From Halictus rubicundus (Eukaryota > Arthropoda > Insecta > Hymenoptera > Halictidae): 64,000 nucleotides of DNA. Position 1 is the first letter of the stretch; each line of letters opens with the position of its first letter. Positions 1 through 12,667 of this stretch are shown in pieces. A program made the position numbers and the translations under genes. Where the stretch lies: positions 248,001 through 312,000 of the forward strand of contig NW_027488628.1 of NCBI RefSeq assembly GCF_050948215.1. The letters are read 5' to 3'. Under the pieces are notes generated by a model. That model did no database searches. It saw nothing but the letters and a program-made list of their open reading frames with translations, and was not told where the DNA came from.

Positions 1-1760
1 TGAGGGTACGATAGGATAGTGGATAGGATAGGATAGAGGATCCGATAGGATAGAGGATAGGATAGGATAGAGAATAGGATATAGGATTGGATAGGATAGA
101 TTGGATAGGATAGGATAGAGGATAGGATAGGCTAGAGGATAGGATATGATAGAGGATAGGTTAGGATAAAGGATAGGATAGGATACAGGATAGGATATGA
201 TAGAGGATAGGATAGGATAGAGGATAGGATAGGATAGAGAATAGGATAGGATAGAGGATGGGATAGGATAGAGGATAATATAGGATAGAGGATAGGATAG
301 GATAAAGGATAGGATAGGATAGAGGATAGGATAGGATAGAGGATAGGATAGGATAGACAATAGGATAGGATAGAGGATAGGGTCGGATAGAGGATAGGAT
401 AGGATAGAGGATAGGATAGGATAGAGGATAGGATAGGATAGAGGATAGGATAGGATAGAGGGTAGGATATGATAGAGGATAGGATAGGATAGCGGATAGG
501 ATAGGATAGAGGATAGGATAGAGGATAGGATAGGATACAGGATAGGATAGGATAGAGGATACGATATAGGATTGGAATGGGATAGAGGATAGGATATGAT
601 AGAGGATAGGATAGGATAGAGGATGGGATAGGATAGAGGATAGGATGGGATAGAGGATAGGATACGATAGAGGATAGGATAGGATAGACGATAGGATATG
701 ATAGAGGATAGGATAGGATAGATGGTAGAATACGGTAGAGTATAGGATAGGATAGATGGTAGAATACGGTAGAGTATAGGATAGGATACAGGATAGAATA
801 GCATTGAGGATAGGATAGGATGGAGGATAGGATGGGATAGAGGATACGATAAGATAGACGATAGGATAGGATAGAGGATAGGATATGATAGAGGATAGGT
901 TAGATGATAGGATGAGATAGTGGATAGGATAGGATAGAGGATAGGATATGATAGAGGATAGGATAGGATAGAGGATGAGATAGGATAGAGGATAGGATAG
1001 GATATAGGATAGGGTCGGATAGAGGATAGGATAGGATAGAGGATAGGATAGGATAGAGGATAGGATAGGATAGAGGATAGGATAGGATAGAGGGTAGGAT
1101 ATGATAGAGGATAGGATAGGATAGCGGATAGGATAGGATAGAGGATAGGATAGAGGATAGGATAGGATACAGGATAGGATAGGATAGAGGATACGATATA
1201 GGATTGGAATGGGATAGAGGATAGGATATGATAGAGGATAGGATAGGATAGAGAATAGGATATAGGATTGGATAGGATAGAGGATAGGATATGATAGAGG
1301 ATAGGATAGGATAGAGGATAGGATAGGATAGAGGAGAGGATAGGATAGAGGATAGGATAGGATAGAGGATAGGATAGGATAGAGGATGGGATAGGATAGA
1401 GGATAATATAGGATAGAGGATAGGATAGGATAGAGGATAGGATAGGATTGAGGGTACGATAGGATAGTGGATAGTATAGGATAGAGGATCCGATAGGATA
1501 GAGGATAGGATAGGATTGGATAGGATAGCGGATAGGATAGGATAGAGGATAGGATAGGCTAGAGGATAGGATATGATAGAGGATAGGATATAGAATTGGA
1601 TAGGATAGAGGATGGGATAGGATAGAGGATAGGTTATGATAGAGGATAGGATAGGTTACAGGATAGGATAGGATAGAGGATAGGATATGATAGAGGATAG
1701 GATAGGATAGAGGATAGGATAGGATAGAGAATAGGATAGGATAGATTAGAGGATAGGATA
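1..1760. repeat. Left segment with direct duplications
   Basis: Satellite units with two visible internal duplications. The first roughly 250 bases recur at about 1,449-1,750 (shared TGAGGGTACG and GGCTAGAGG landmarks; offset 1,448 falling to 1,427 after an indel). The stretch around 370-600 recurs at about 1,002-1,232 with a constant 632-bp offset, anchored by GGTCGGATAG (381 and 1,013) and ATTGGAATGGG (571 and 1,203). A 34-bp (two-unit) duplication of the GATGGTAGAATACGG landmark lies at 721 and 755. Many variants here (GATGGGATAG, TAGATGGTAGAATACGG) are typical of the right-hand domain, not of the sequence that follows. Confidence 0.85.
590..1012. repeat. Block shared with 46,852-47,240
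   Basis: About 390-420 bp match 46,852-47,240 almost base for base. The offset is constant at 46,228 from GCATTGAGG (801 and 47,029) through TAGATGATAGGATGAG (901 and 47,129). Before the local 34-bp duplication at 721-754 the offset is 46,262. I saw one substitution besides that duplication (a TGGG in this copy reads TGCG in the other). Similarity stops at the GGTCGG motif on the right. A partial third copy lies near 58,620-58,790. Confidence 0.85.
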
Positions 1761-4380
1761 GAGGATACGATATAGGATTTAATAGGATAGAGGATAGGAT
1801 ACGATAGAGGATAGGATAGGATAGAGGATAGGATAGGATAGAGGATAGGATAGGATAGAGGATAGGGTAGGATAGAGGATAGGATCGGATAGGATAGAGG
1901 ATAGGGTAGGATAGGATAGAGGATAGGATAGGATAGAGGATAGGATAGGATAGAGGATAGGAGACGATATAGGATAGGATAGGATAGATGAGATTATAGG
2001 AAAGAGTATAGGATATGATACAGGATACGATATTATAGAGGATAGGATAGGATAGAGGATTGGATAGGATAGAGGATACGATTTTATAGAGGACAGGATA
2101 GCATAGGGGATAGGATAGAAGATACGATTTTATAGAGGACAGGATAGCATAGGGGATAGGATTGAGGATAGATTATAGGATAGAGGATACGATAGGATAG
2201 AAGATAGGATAGGATAGAGGATAGGATAGGATAGAGGATAGAATCGGATAGGATAGAGGATAGGATAGGATAGGATAGAGGATAGGACATAGGATTGCAT
2301 AGGATAGAGAATAGGATACGATAGAGGATAGGATAGGATTCTATAGAGAATAGGATGGGATAGAGGATAGGATAGGATAGAGTATAGGATAGGATAGAAG
2401 ATAGGATAGGATAGAGGATAGGATAGGATAGAGGATAGGATAGGATAGTGGATAGGATAGAGAATAGGATAGGATAGAGGATAGGATAGGATAGAGGATA
2501 GGATAGGATAGAGGATAGGATAGGATAGAGGATAGGGTAGGATAGGATAGAGGATAGGATAGAGGATAGGATGGGATAGGATAGAGGATAAGACATAGGA
2601 TTGGATAGGGTAGAGAATAGGATACGATAGAGGATAGGATATGATTGGATAGGATAGAGAATAGGAGACGATAGAGGATAGGATAGGATTGGATAGAGAA
2701 TAGGATGGGCTAGAGGATAGGATAGGATAGAGGATAGGATAGGATAGAGGATAGGATAGGATAGAGGATAGGATAGGATAGAGGATAGGATAGGATAGAG
2801 GAAAGGATAGGATACAGGATAGGATAGGATAGAGGATAGGATAGGTTAGAGGATAGGATAGGATAGAGGATAGGATAGGATAGAGGATAGGATAGGATAG
2901 AGGATAGAATAGGATAGAGGATAGGATAGAGGATAGGATAGGATAGAGGATAGGATAGGATAGAGGATAGGATAGGATAGAGGATAGGGTAGGATAGAGG
3001 ATAGGATAGGATAGGGGATAGGATAGGATAGATGATATTATAGGAAGGAGGATAGGATAGGATAGAGGATCGGATAGGATAGAGGATTGGATAGGATAGA
3101 GGATAGGATATGATAGAGGATAGGATAGGATAGAGGATAGGATAGGATAGAGGATAGGATCGGATAGGATAGAGGATAGGATAGGATAGGATAGAGGATA
3201 GGACATAGGATTGCATAGGATAGAGAATAGGATACGATAGAGGATAGGATAGGATTGTATAGAGAATAGGTTGGGATAGAGGATAGGATAGGATAGAGTA
3301 TAGGATAGGATAGAGAATAGGACAGGGCAGGGAATAGGATAGGATAGAGGATAGGATAGGATAGAGGATAGGATAGGATAGAGGATAGGATAGGATAGAG
3401 GATAGGATAGGATAGAGGATAGGATAGGATAGAGGATAGGATAGGATAGAGGGTAGGATAGGTGATTGAATAGGAAAGAGGATAGGATAAGATAGAGGAT
3501 AGGATAGGATAGAGGATAGGATATAATAGAGGATAGGATAGGATGGAGGATAGGATAGGATAGAGGATAGGATCGGATAGAGGATAGGATAGGTGATTGG
3601 ATAGGATAGAGGATAGGATCGGATAGAGGGTAGGATAGGTGATTGAATAGGAAAGAGGATAGGATAAGATAGAGGATAGGATAGGATAGAGGATAGGATA
3701 TAATAGAGGATAGGATAGGATGGAGGATAGGATAGGATAGAGGATAGGATAGGATAGAGGATAGGATAGGATATAGGATATTATAGGATACAGGATAGGA
3801 TAGGATAGAGGGTAGGGTAGGATAGAGGATGGGATAGGATAGGGTAAAGAATAGGATAAAGGATAGGATAGGATGGAGGATAGGATAGGTGATTGGATAG
3901 GATAGAGTGTAGGATCGGATAGAATATAGGATAGGTGATTGGATAGGATAGAAGATAGGATAAGATAGAGGATAGGATAGGATAGAGGATAGGATATAAT
4001 AGAGGATAGGATAGGGGATTCGTTGGATAGAGGACAGGATAGGATAGAGGATAGGATAGGATAGCGGATAGTATAGGATAGAGTATAGAATAGGATAAAG
4101 GATAGGATAGGATAGAGGATAGGATAGGATTGAGGATAGGATAGGATAGAGGATACGATAGGATAGAGGAAAGGATAGGATAGAGGATAGGATAGGATAG
4201 GATAGAGGATAGGATAGGGGATTCGTTGGATAGAGGATAGGATAGGATAGAGGATAGGATAGCATAACGGATAGTATAGGATACAGTATAGAATAGGATA
4301 GAGTATAGAATAGGATAAAGGATAGGATAGGATAGAGGATAGGATAGGATTGAGGATAGGATAGGATAGAGGATACGATA
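1761..4380. repeat. Satellite, early domain A, with small local duplications
   Basis: Variant-rich 17-bp units, no gene. Local tandem duplications are visible: a 46-bp one at about 2,075 and 2,121 (GATACGATTTTATAG landmark), a 916-bp offset between GGACATAGGATTGCATAGG at 2,285 and 3,201, and a 177-bp tandem duplication at 3,461-3,637 and 3,638-3,814 beginning at GGTGATTGAATAGG. Variants with GGGGATTCGTTGG first appear at about 4,014 and mark domain A from here to about 18,500. Confidence 0.85.
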
Positions 4381-5440
4381 GGATAGAGGAAAGGATAGGG
4401 GATTGGATAAGATAGAGGACAGGAGACGATAGAAGATAGGATAGGATAGAGGATAGGATAGGAGAGAGGATAGGATAGGATAGAGGATAGGATAGGATAG
4501 AGGATAGGATAGGATAGGATAGAGGATAGGATAGGGGATTGGATAGGACAGAGGATACGATAGGATAGAGGATAGGATCGGATAGAGGATAGGATAGGTG
4601 ATTGGATAGGATAGAGGATAGGATAAGATAGAGGATAGGATAGGATAGAGGATAGGATAGGATAGAGGATAGGATAGGATAGAGGATAGGATAGGATATA
4701 GGATATTATATGATACAGGATAGGATAGGATAGAGGGTAGGGTAGGATAGAGGGTGGGATAGGATAGAGTATAGGATCCGATAGAGGATAGGATAGGGGA
4801 TTCGTTGGATACAGGATAGGATAGGATAGAGGATAGGATAGGATAGCGGATAGTATACGATAGAGTATAGAATAGGATAAAGGATAGGATAGGATAGAGG
4901 ATAGGATAGGATAGAGGATAGGATACTATAGAGGATAGGATAGGATAGAGGATAGGATAGGATAGAAGATAGGATAGGATTGAGGATAGGATAGGATTCA
5001 GGATAGGATAGGATAGAGGATACGATAGGATAGAGGAAAGGATAGGGGATTGGATAGGATAGAGGACAGGAGACGATAGAAGATAGGATAGGATAGAGGA
5101 TAGGATAGGAGAGAGGATAGGATAGGATAGAGGATAGGTTAGGATAGAGGATAGGATAGGATAGGATAGAGGATAGGATAGGGGATTGGATAGGACAGAG
5201 GATACGATAGGATAGAGGATAGGATCGGATAGAGGATAGGATAGGTGATTGGATAGGATAGAGGATAGGATAAGATAGAGGATAGGATAGGATAGAGGAT
5301 AGGATAGGATAGAGGATAGGATAGGAGAGAGGATAGGATAGGATAGAGGATAGGATATGATAGAGGATAGGATAGGATAGGAAAGAGGTAAGGATAGGGG
5401 ATTGGATAGTACAGAGGATACGATAGGATAGAGGATAGGA
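4381..5440. repeat. Domain A block with a 647-bp internal repeat
   Basis: The stretch from GGAAAGGATAGGGGATTGG through the GACAGGAGACGATAG landmark to GGTGATTGG occurs twice at a constant 647-bp offset (GAGACG at 4,423 and 5,070; GGACAGAGG at 4,546 and 5,193). The same landmark string returns near 7,160, 8,010, 10,780, 11,400, 13,010, 16,400, 17,020 and 18,640, so this is a recurring domain A module. A GGG-rich segment at 4,735-4,758 is listed separately. Confidence 0.8.
4735..4758 (+). other. Potential three-tetrad G-quadruplex, copy 1
   Basis: Four GGG runs in 24 bases with loops of 2 (TA), 9 and 1 (T). Most of the array has only GG doublets, so this is one of the few places with four GGG runs close together. 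The 9-base loop exceeds the strict 7-base rule, so folding is plausible but unproven. The same arrangement recurs at 5,762-5,785 and 9,384-9,407. Confidence 0.5.
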
Positions 5441-8400
5441 TCGGATAGAGGATAGGATAGGTGATTGGATAGGATAGAGGATAGGATAGGATAGAGGATA
5501 GGATACTATAGAGGATAGGATAGGATAGAGGATAGGATAGGATAGAAGATAGGATCCGATAGAGGATAGGATAGGGGATTCGTTGGATAGAGGATAGGAT
5601 AGGATAGAGGATAGGATAGGATAGAGGATAGGATAGGATAGAGGATAGGATAGGATAGAGGATAGGATAGGATAGAGGATAGGATAGGATAGAGGATAGG
5701 ATAGGATAGAGGATAGGATAGGATATAGGATATTATATGATACAGGATAGGATAGGATAGAGGGTAGGGTAGGATAGAGGGTGGGATAGGATAGAGTATA
5801 GGATCCGATAGAGGATTGGATAGGGGATTCGTTGGATACAGGATAGGATAGGATAGAGGATAGGATAGGATAGCGGATAGTATACGATAGAGTATAGAAT
5901 AGGATAAAGGATAGGATAGGATAGAGGATAGGATAGGGTAGAGGATAGGATACTATAGAGGATAGGATAGGATAGAGGATAGGATAGGATAGAAGATAGG
6001 ATAGGATAGAGGATAGGATAGGATAGAGGATAGGATAGGATAGAAGATAGGATAGGATAGAGGATAGGATAGGATAGAGGATAGGATAGGATAGAGGGTA
6101 GGATAGGATAGAGGATAGGATAGGATATAGGATATTATAGGATACAGGATAGGATAGGATAGAGGGCAGGATAGGATAGAGGATAGGACAGGGGATGGGA
6201 TAGGATAGGGGATAGAAGACGATAGAGGATAGGATAGGATAGAGGATAGGATCGGATAGAGGATAGGATAGGTGATTGGATAGGATAGAGGATAGGATCG
6301 GATAGAGGGTAGGATAGGTGATTGGATAGGATAGAGGATAGGATAAGATAGAGGATAGGATAGGATAGAGGCTAGGATATAATAGAGGATAGGATAGGGG
6401 ATTCGTTGGATAGAGGATAGGATAGGATAGAGGATAGGATAAGATAGAGGATTGGATAGGATAAGATAGAGGATAGGATAGGATAGAGGATAGGATAGGA
6501 TAGAGGCTAGGATCGGATAGAGGATAGGATAGGTGATTGGATAGGATAGAGGATAGGATCGGATAGAGGGTAGGATAGGTGATTGGATAGGTTAGAGGAT
6601 AGGATATAATAGAGGATAGGATAGGGGATTCGTTGGATAGAGGATAGGATAGGATAGAGGATAGGATAAGATAGAGGATTGGATAGGATAAGATAGAGGA
6701 TAGGATAGGATAGAGGATAGGATATAATAGAGGATAGGATAGGGGATTCGTTGGATAGAGGATAGGATAGGATAGAGGATAGGGTAGGATAGCGGATAGG
6801 ATAGGATAGAGTATAGAATAGGATAAAGGATAGGATAGGATAGAGGATAGGATAGGTGATTGGATAGGATAGAGTATAGGATCGGATAGAATATAGGATA
6901 GGTGATTGGATAGGATAGAGGATAGGATAAGATAGAGGATAGGATAGGATAAAGGATAGGATATAATAGAGTATAGGATCCGATAGAGGATAGGATAGGG
7001 GATTCGTTGGATAGTGGATAGGATAGGATAGAGGATAGGATAGGATAGCGGATAGTATAGGATAGAGTATAGAACAGGATAAAGGATAGGATAGGATAGA
7101 TGATAGGATAGGATTGAGGATAGGATAGGATAGAGGATACGATAGGATAGAGGAAAGGATAGGGGATTGGATAGGATAGAGGACAGGAGACGATAGAAGA
7201 TAGGATAGGATAGAGGATAGGATAGGAGAGAGGATAGGATAGGATAGAGGATAGGATAGGATGGAGGATAGGATAGGATAGGAAAGAGGTAAGGATAGGG
7301 GATTGGATAGGACAGAGGATACGATAGGATAGAGGATAGGATCGGATAGAGGATAGGATAGGTGATTGGATAGGATAGAGGATAGGATAGGATAGAGGAT
7401 AGGATACTATAGAGGATAGGATAGGATAGAGGATAGGATAGGATAGAAGATAGGATAGGATAGAGGATAGGATAGATAGAGGATAGGATAGGATAGAGGA
7501 TAGGATAGGATAGAGGATAGGATAAGATAGAGGATAGGATAGGATATAGGATATTATAGGATACAGGATAGGATAGGATAGAGGGTAGGGTAGGATAGAG
7601 GATGGGATAGGATAGAGGATGGGATAGGAGAGAGGATACGATAGGATAGTGGATAGGATAGGGTAGAGGATAGTATAGGATAGAGTATAGAATAGGTCTA
7701 AAGGATAGGATAGGATAGAGGATAGGATAGGATTGAGGATAGGATAGGATAGAGGATACGATAGGATAGAGGAAAGGATAGGGGATTGGATAGGATAGAG
7801 GACAGGAGACGATAGAAGATAGGATAGGATAGAGGATAGGATAGGAGAGAGGATAGGATAGGATAGAGGATAGGATAGGATAGCGGATAGTATAGGATAC
7901 AGTATAGAATAGGATAGAGTATAGAATAGGATAAAGGATAGGATAGGATAGATGATAGGATAGGATTGAGGATAGGATAGGATAGAGGATACGATAGGAT
8001 AGAGGAAAGGATAGGGGATTGGATAGGATAGAGGACAGGAGACGATAGAAGATAGGATAGGATAGAGGATAGGATAGGAGAGAGGATAGGATAGGATAGA
8101 GGGTAGGATAGGATGGAGGATAGGATAGGATAGAGGATAGGATAGGATAGAGGATAGGATAGGATAGGATATAGGATATTATACGATACAGGATAGGATA
8201 GGATAGAGTTTAGGGTAGGATAGAGGATGGGATAGGATAGAGTATAGAATAGGATAAAGGATAGGATAGGATAGAGGATAGGATAGGTGATTGGATAGGA
8301 TAGAGTATAGGATCGGATAGAATATAGGATAGGTGATTGGATAGGATAGAAGATAGGATAAGATAGAGGATAGGATAGGATAGAGGATAGGATATAATAG

Positions 8401-9045
8401 AGTATAGGATCCGATAGAGGATAGGATAGGGGATTGGATAGGACAGAGTATACGATAGGATAGAAGATAGGATAGGATAGTGGATAGGATAGGATATAGG
8501 ATATTATAGGATACAGGATAGGATAGGATAGAGGGTAGGGTAGGATAGAGGATGGGATAGGATAGAGGATGGGATAGGATAGAGGATACGATAGGATAGA
8601 GGATTGGATAGGGTACAGGATATTATAGGATAGAGGATAGGATAGGATAGAGAATAGGACAGGATAAAGCATAGGATAGGATAGAGGATAGGACAGGATA
8701 GAGGATAGGATAGGTGATTGGATAGGATATAGTATAGGATCGGATAGAATATAGGATAAGTGATTGGATAGGATAGAGGATAGGATAAGATAGAGGATAG
8801 GATAGGATACAGGATAGGATATAATAGAGGATAGGATAGGATATAGGATAGGATAGGATAGTGGTTAGGATAGGATTGAGGATAGGATAAGATAGAGGAT
8901 AGGATAGCATAGAGGATAGGATAGGATTGAAGATAGGATATGATAGAGGAAATGATAGGATAGAGGATACGATATTATAGAGGATAGGATAGGATAGGAT
9001 AGAGGATAGGATAGGATGGAGGATAGGATAGGATGGAGGATAGGA
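5441..9045. repeat. 3.6-kb higher-order repeat, copy 1
   Basis: This segment recurs immediately downstream at 9,046-12,667. Landmarks keep a 3,622-bp offset over most of the length: GGACAGGGGATGGG at 6,186 and 9,808, TATTATATGATACAGG at 5,731 and 9,353, GGAAATGATAGG at 8,948 and 12,570. In the first 150-300 bases the offset is 3,605 (GATTCGTTGG at 5,577 and 9,182), so the second copy has gained exactly one 17-bp unit there. The left boundary is where similarity begins, just before GGATCGGATAG. A near-identical 975-bp stretch at 7,698-8,672 is also found at 11,320-12,294 and 16,943-17,917. Confidence 0.9.
5762..5785 (+). other. Potential three-tetrad G-quadruplex, copy 2
   Basis: Same arrangement as at 4,735-4,758: GGG, TA, GGG, a 9-base loop, GGG, T, GGG. 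It lies inside the first 3.6-kb repeat copy and is carried into the second copy at 9,384-9,407, so it has been amplified with the higher-order repeat. Confidence 0.5.
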
Positions 9046-12000
9046 TCGGATAGAGGATAGGATAGGTGATTGGATAGGATAGAGGATAGGATAGGATAGA
9101 GGATAGGATACTATAGAGGATAGGATAGGATAGAGGATAGGATAGGATAGAAGATAGGATCCGATAGAGGATAGGATAGGGGATTCGTTGGATAGAGGAT
9201 AGGATAGGATAGAGTATAGGATAGGATAGAGGATAGGATAGGATAGAGGATAGGATAGGATAGAGGATAGGATAGGATAGAGGATAGGATAGGATAGAGG
9301 ATAGGATAGGATAGAGGATAGGATAGGATAGAGGATAGGATAGGATATAGGATATTATATGATACAGGATAGGATAGGATAGAGGGTAGGGTAGGATAGA
9401 GGGTGGGATAGGATAGAGTATAGGATCCGATAGAGGATTGGATAGGGGATTCGTTGGATACAGGATAGGATAGGATAGAGGATAGGATAGGATAGCGGAT
9501 AGTATACGATAGAGTATAGAATAGGATAAAGGATAGGATAGGATAGAGGATAGGATAGGGTAGAGGATAGGATACTATAGAGGATAGGATAGGATAGAGG
9601 ATAGGATAGGATAGAAGATAGGATAGGATAGAGGATAGGATAGGATAGAGGATAGGATAGGATAGAAGATAGGATAGGATAGAGGATAGGATAGGATAGA
9701 GGATAGGATAGGATAGAGGGTAGGATAGGATAGAGGATAGGATAGGATATAGGATATTATAGGATACAGGATAGGATAGGATAGAGGGCAGGATAGGATA
9801 GAGGATAGGACAGGGGATGGGATAGGATAGGGGATAGAAGACGATAGAGGATAGGATAGGATAGAGGATAGGATCGGATAGAGGATAGGATAGGTGATTG
9901 GATAGGATAGAGGATAGGATCGGATAGAGGGTAGGATAGGTGATTGGATAGGATAGAGGATAGGATAAGATAGAGGATAGGATAGGATAGAGGCTAGGAT
10001 ATAATAGAGGATAGGATAGGGGATTCGTTGGATAGAGGATAGGATAGGATAGAGGATAGGATAAGATAGAGGATTGGATAGGATAAGATAGAGGATAGGA
10101 TAGGATAGAGGATAGGATAGGATAGAGGCTAGGATCGGATAGAGGATAGGATAGGTGATTGGATAGGATAGAGGATAGGATCGGATAGAGGGTAGGATAG
10201 GTGATTGGATAGGTTAGAGGATAGGATATAATAGAGGATAGGATAGGGGATTCGTTGGATAGAGGATAGGATAGGATAGAGGATAGGATAAGATAGAGGA
10301 TTGGATAGGATAAGATAGAGGATAGGATAGGATAGAGGATAGGATATAATAGAGGATAGGATAGGGGATTCGTTGGATAGAGGATAGGATAGGATAGAGG
10401 ATAGGGTAGGATAGCGGATAGGATAGGATAGAGTATAGAATAGGATAAAGGATAGGATAGGATAGAGGATAGGATAGGTGATTGGATAGGATAGAGTATA
10501 GGATCGGATAGAATATAGGATAGGTGATTGGATAGGATGGAGGATAGGATAAGATAGAGGATAGGATAGGATAAAGGATATGATATAATAGAGTATAGGA
10601 TCCGATAGAGGATAGGATAGGGGATTCGTTGGATAGTGGATAGGATAGGATAGAGTATAGGATAGGATAGCGGATAGTATAGGATAGAGTATAGAACAGG
10701 ATAAAGGATAGGATAGGATAGATGATAGGATAGGATTGAGGATAGGATAGGATAGAGGATACGATAGGATAGAGGAAAGGATAGGGGATTGGATAGGATA
10801 GAGGACAGGAGACGATAGAAGATAGGATAGGATAGAGGATAGGATAGGAGAGAGGATAGGATAGGATAGAGGATAGGATAGGATGGAGGATAGGATAGGA
10901 TAGGAAAGAGGTAAGGATAGGGGATTGGATAGGACAGAGGATACGATAGGATAGAGGATAGGATCGGATAGAGGATAGGATAGGTGATTGGATAGGATAG
11001 AGGATAGGATAGGATAGAGGATAGGATACTATAGAGGACAGGATAGGATAGAGGATAGGATAGGATAGAAGATAGGATAGGATAGAGGATAGGATAGATA
11101 GAGGATAGGATAGGATAGAGGATAGGATAGGATAGAGGATAGGATAAGATAGAGGATAGGATAGGATATAGGATATTATAGGATACAGGATAGGATAGGA
11201 TAGAGGGTAGGGTAGGATAGAGGATGGGATAGGATAGAGGATGGGATAGGAGAGAGGATACGATAGGATAGTGGATAGGATAGGGTAGAGGATAGTATAG
11301 GATAGAGTATAGAATAGGTCTAAAGGATAGGATAGGATAGAGGATAGGATAGGATTGAGGATAGGATAGGATAGAGGATACGATAGGATAGAGGAAAGGA
11401 TAGGGGATTGGATAGGATAGAGGACAGGAGACGATAGAAGATAGGATAGGATAGAGGATAGGATAGGAGAGAGGATAGGATAGGATAGAGGATAGGATAG
11501 GATAGCGGATAGTATAGGATACAGTATAGAATAGGATAGAGTATAGAATAGGATAAAGGATAGGATAGGATAGATGATAGGATAGGATTGAGGATAGGAT
11601 AGGATAGAGGATACGATAGGATAGAGGAAAGGATAGGGGATTGGATAGGATAGAGGACAGGAGACGATAGAAGATAGGATAGGATAGAGGATAGGATAGG
11701 AGAGAGGATAGGATAGGATAGAGGGTAGGATAGGATGGAGGATAGGATAGGATAGAGGATAGGATAGGATAGAGGATAGGATAGGATAGGATATAGGATA
11801 TTATACGATACAGGATAGGATAGGATAGAGTTTAGGGTAGGATAGAGGATGGGATAGGATAGAGTATAGAATAGGATAAAGGATAGGATAGGATAGAGGA
11901 TAGGATAGGTGATTGGATAGGATAGAGTATAGGATCGGATAGAATATAGGATAGGTGATTGGATAGGATAGAAGATAGGATAAGATAGAGGATAGGATAG

Positions 12001-12667
12001 GATAGAGGATAGGATATAATAGAGTATAGGATCCGATAGAGGATAGGATAGGGGATTGGATAGGACAGAGTATACGATAGGATAGAAGATAGGATAGGAT
12101 AGTGGATAGGATAGGATATAGGATATTATAGGATACAGGATAGGATAGGATAGAGGGTAGGGTAGGATAGAGGATGGGATAGGATAGAGGATGGGATAGG
12201 ATAGAGGATACGATAGGATAGAGGATTGGATAGGGTACAGGATATTATAGGATAGAGGATAGGATAGGATAGAGAATAGGACAGGATAAAGCATAGGATA
12301 GGATAGAGGATAGGACAGGATAGAGGATAGGATAGGTGATTGGATAGGATATAGTATAGGATCGGATAGAATATAGGATAAGTGATTGGATAGGATAGAG
12401 GATAGGATAAGATAGAGGATAGGATAGGATAGAGGATAGGATATAATAGAGGATAGGATAGGATATAGGATAGGATAGGATAGTGGTTAGGATAGGATTG
12501 AGGATAGGATAAGATAGAGGATAGGATAGCATAGAGGATAGGATAGGATTGAAGATAGGATATGATAGAGGAAATGATAGGATAGAGGATACGATATTAT
12601 AGAGGATAGGATAGGATAGGATAGAGGATAGGATAGGATGGAGGATAGGATAGGATAGAGGATAGGA
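9046..12667. repeat. 3.6-kb higher-order repeat, copy 2
   Basis: Tandem second copy of 5,441-9,045, with matching landmark order and a 3,622-bp offset. After 12,667 the sequence starts the unit again (GGATCGGATAG, GGTGATTGG, GATACTATAG, GGGGATTCGTTGG) but soon departs from it, so a third copy is truncated or rearranged at about 12,900. The last roughly 2.1 kb of this copy is also the beginning of the 5.6-kb unit at 10,570, so the two duplication levels overlap. Confidence 0.88.
9384..9407 (+). other. Potential three-tetrad G-quadruplex, copy 3
   Basis: Third occurrence of the four-GGG arrangement (loops 2, 9 and 1), in the second 3.6-kb repeat copy. Other related sites in the array read GAGGATGGG in place of GAGGGTGGG and so lose the third GGG run. 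Confidence 0.5.

Noticed and set aside
7698..8672. 324-codon - strand frame that is the same at three places (also 11,320 and 16,943), which could look like a conserved gene family
   Set aside because: The identity reflects recent 3.6-kb and 5.6-kb segment duplication. Non-coding landmarks outside the frame are conserved equally.
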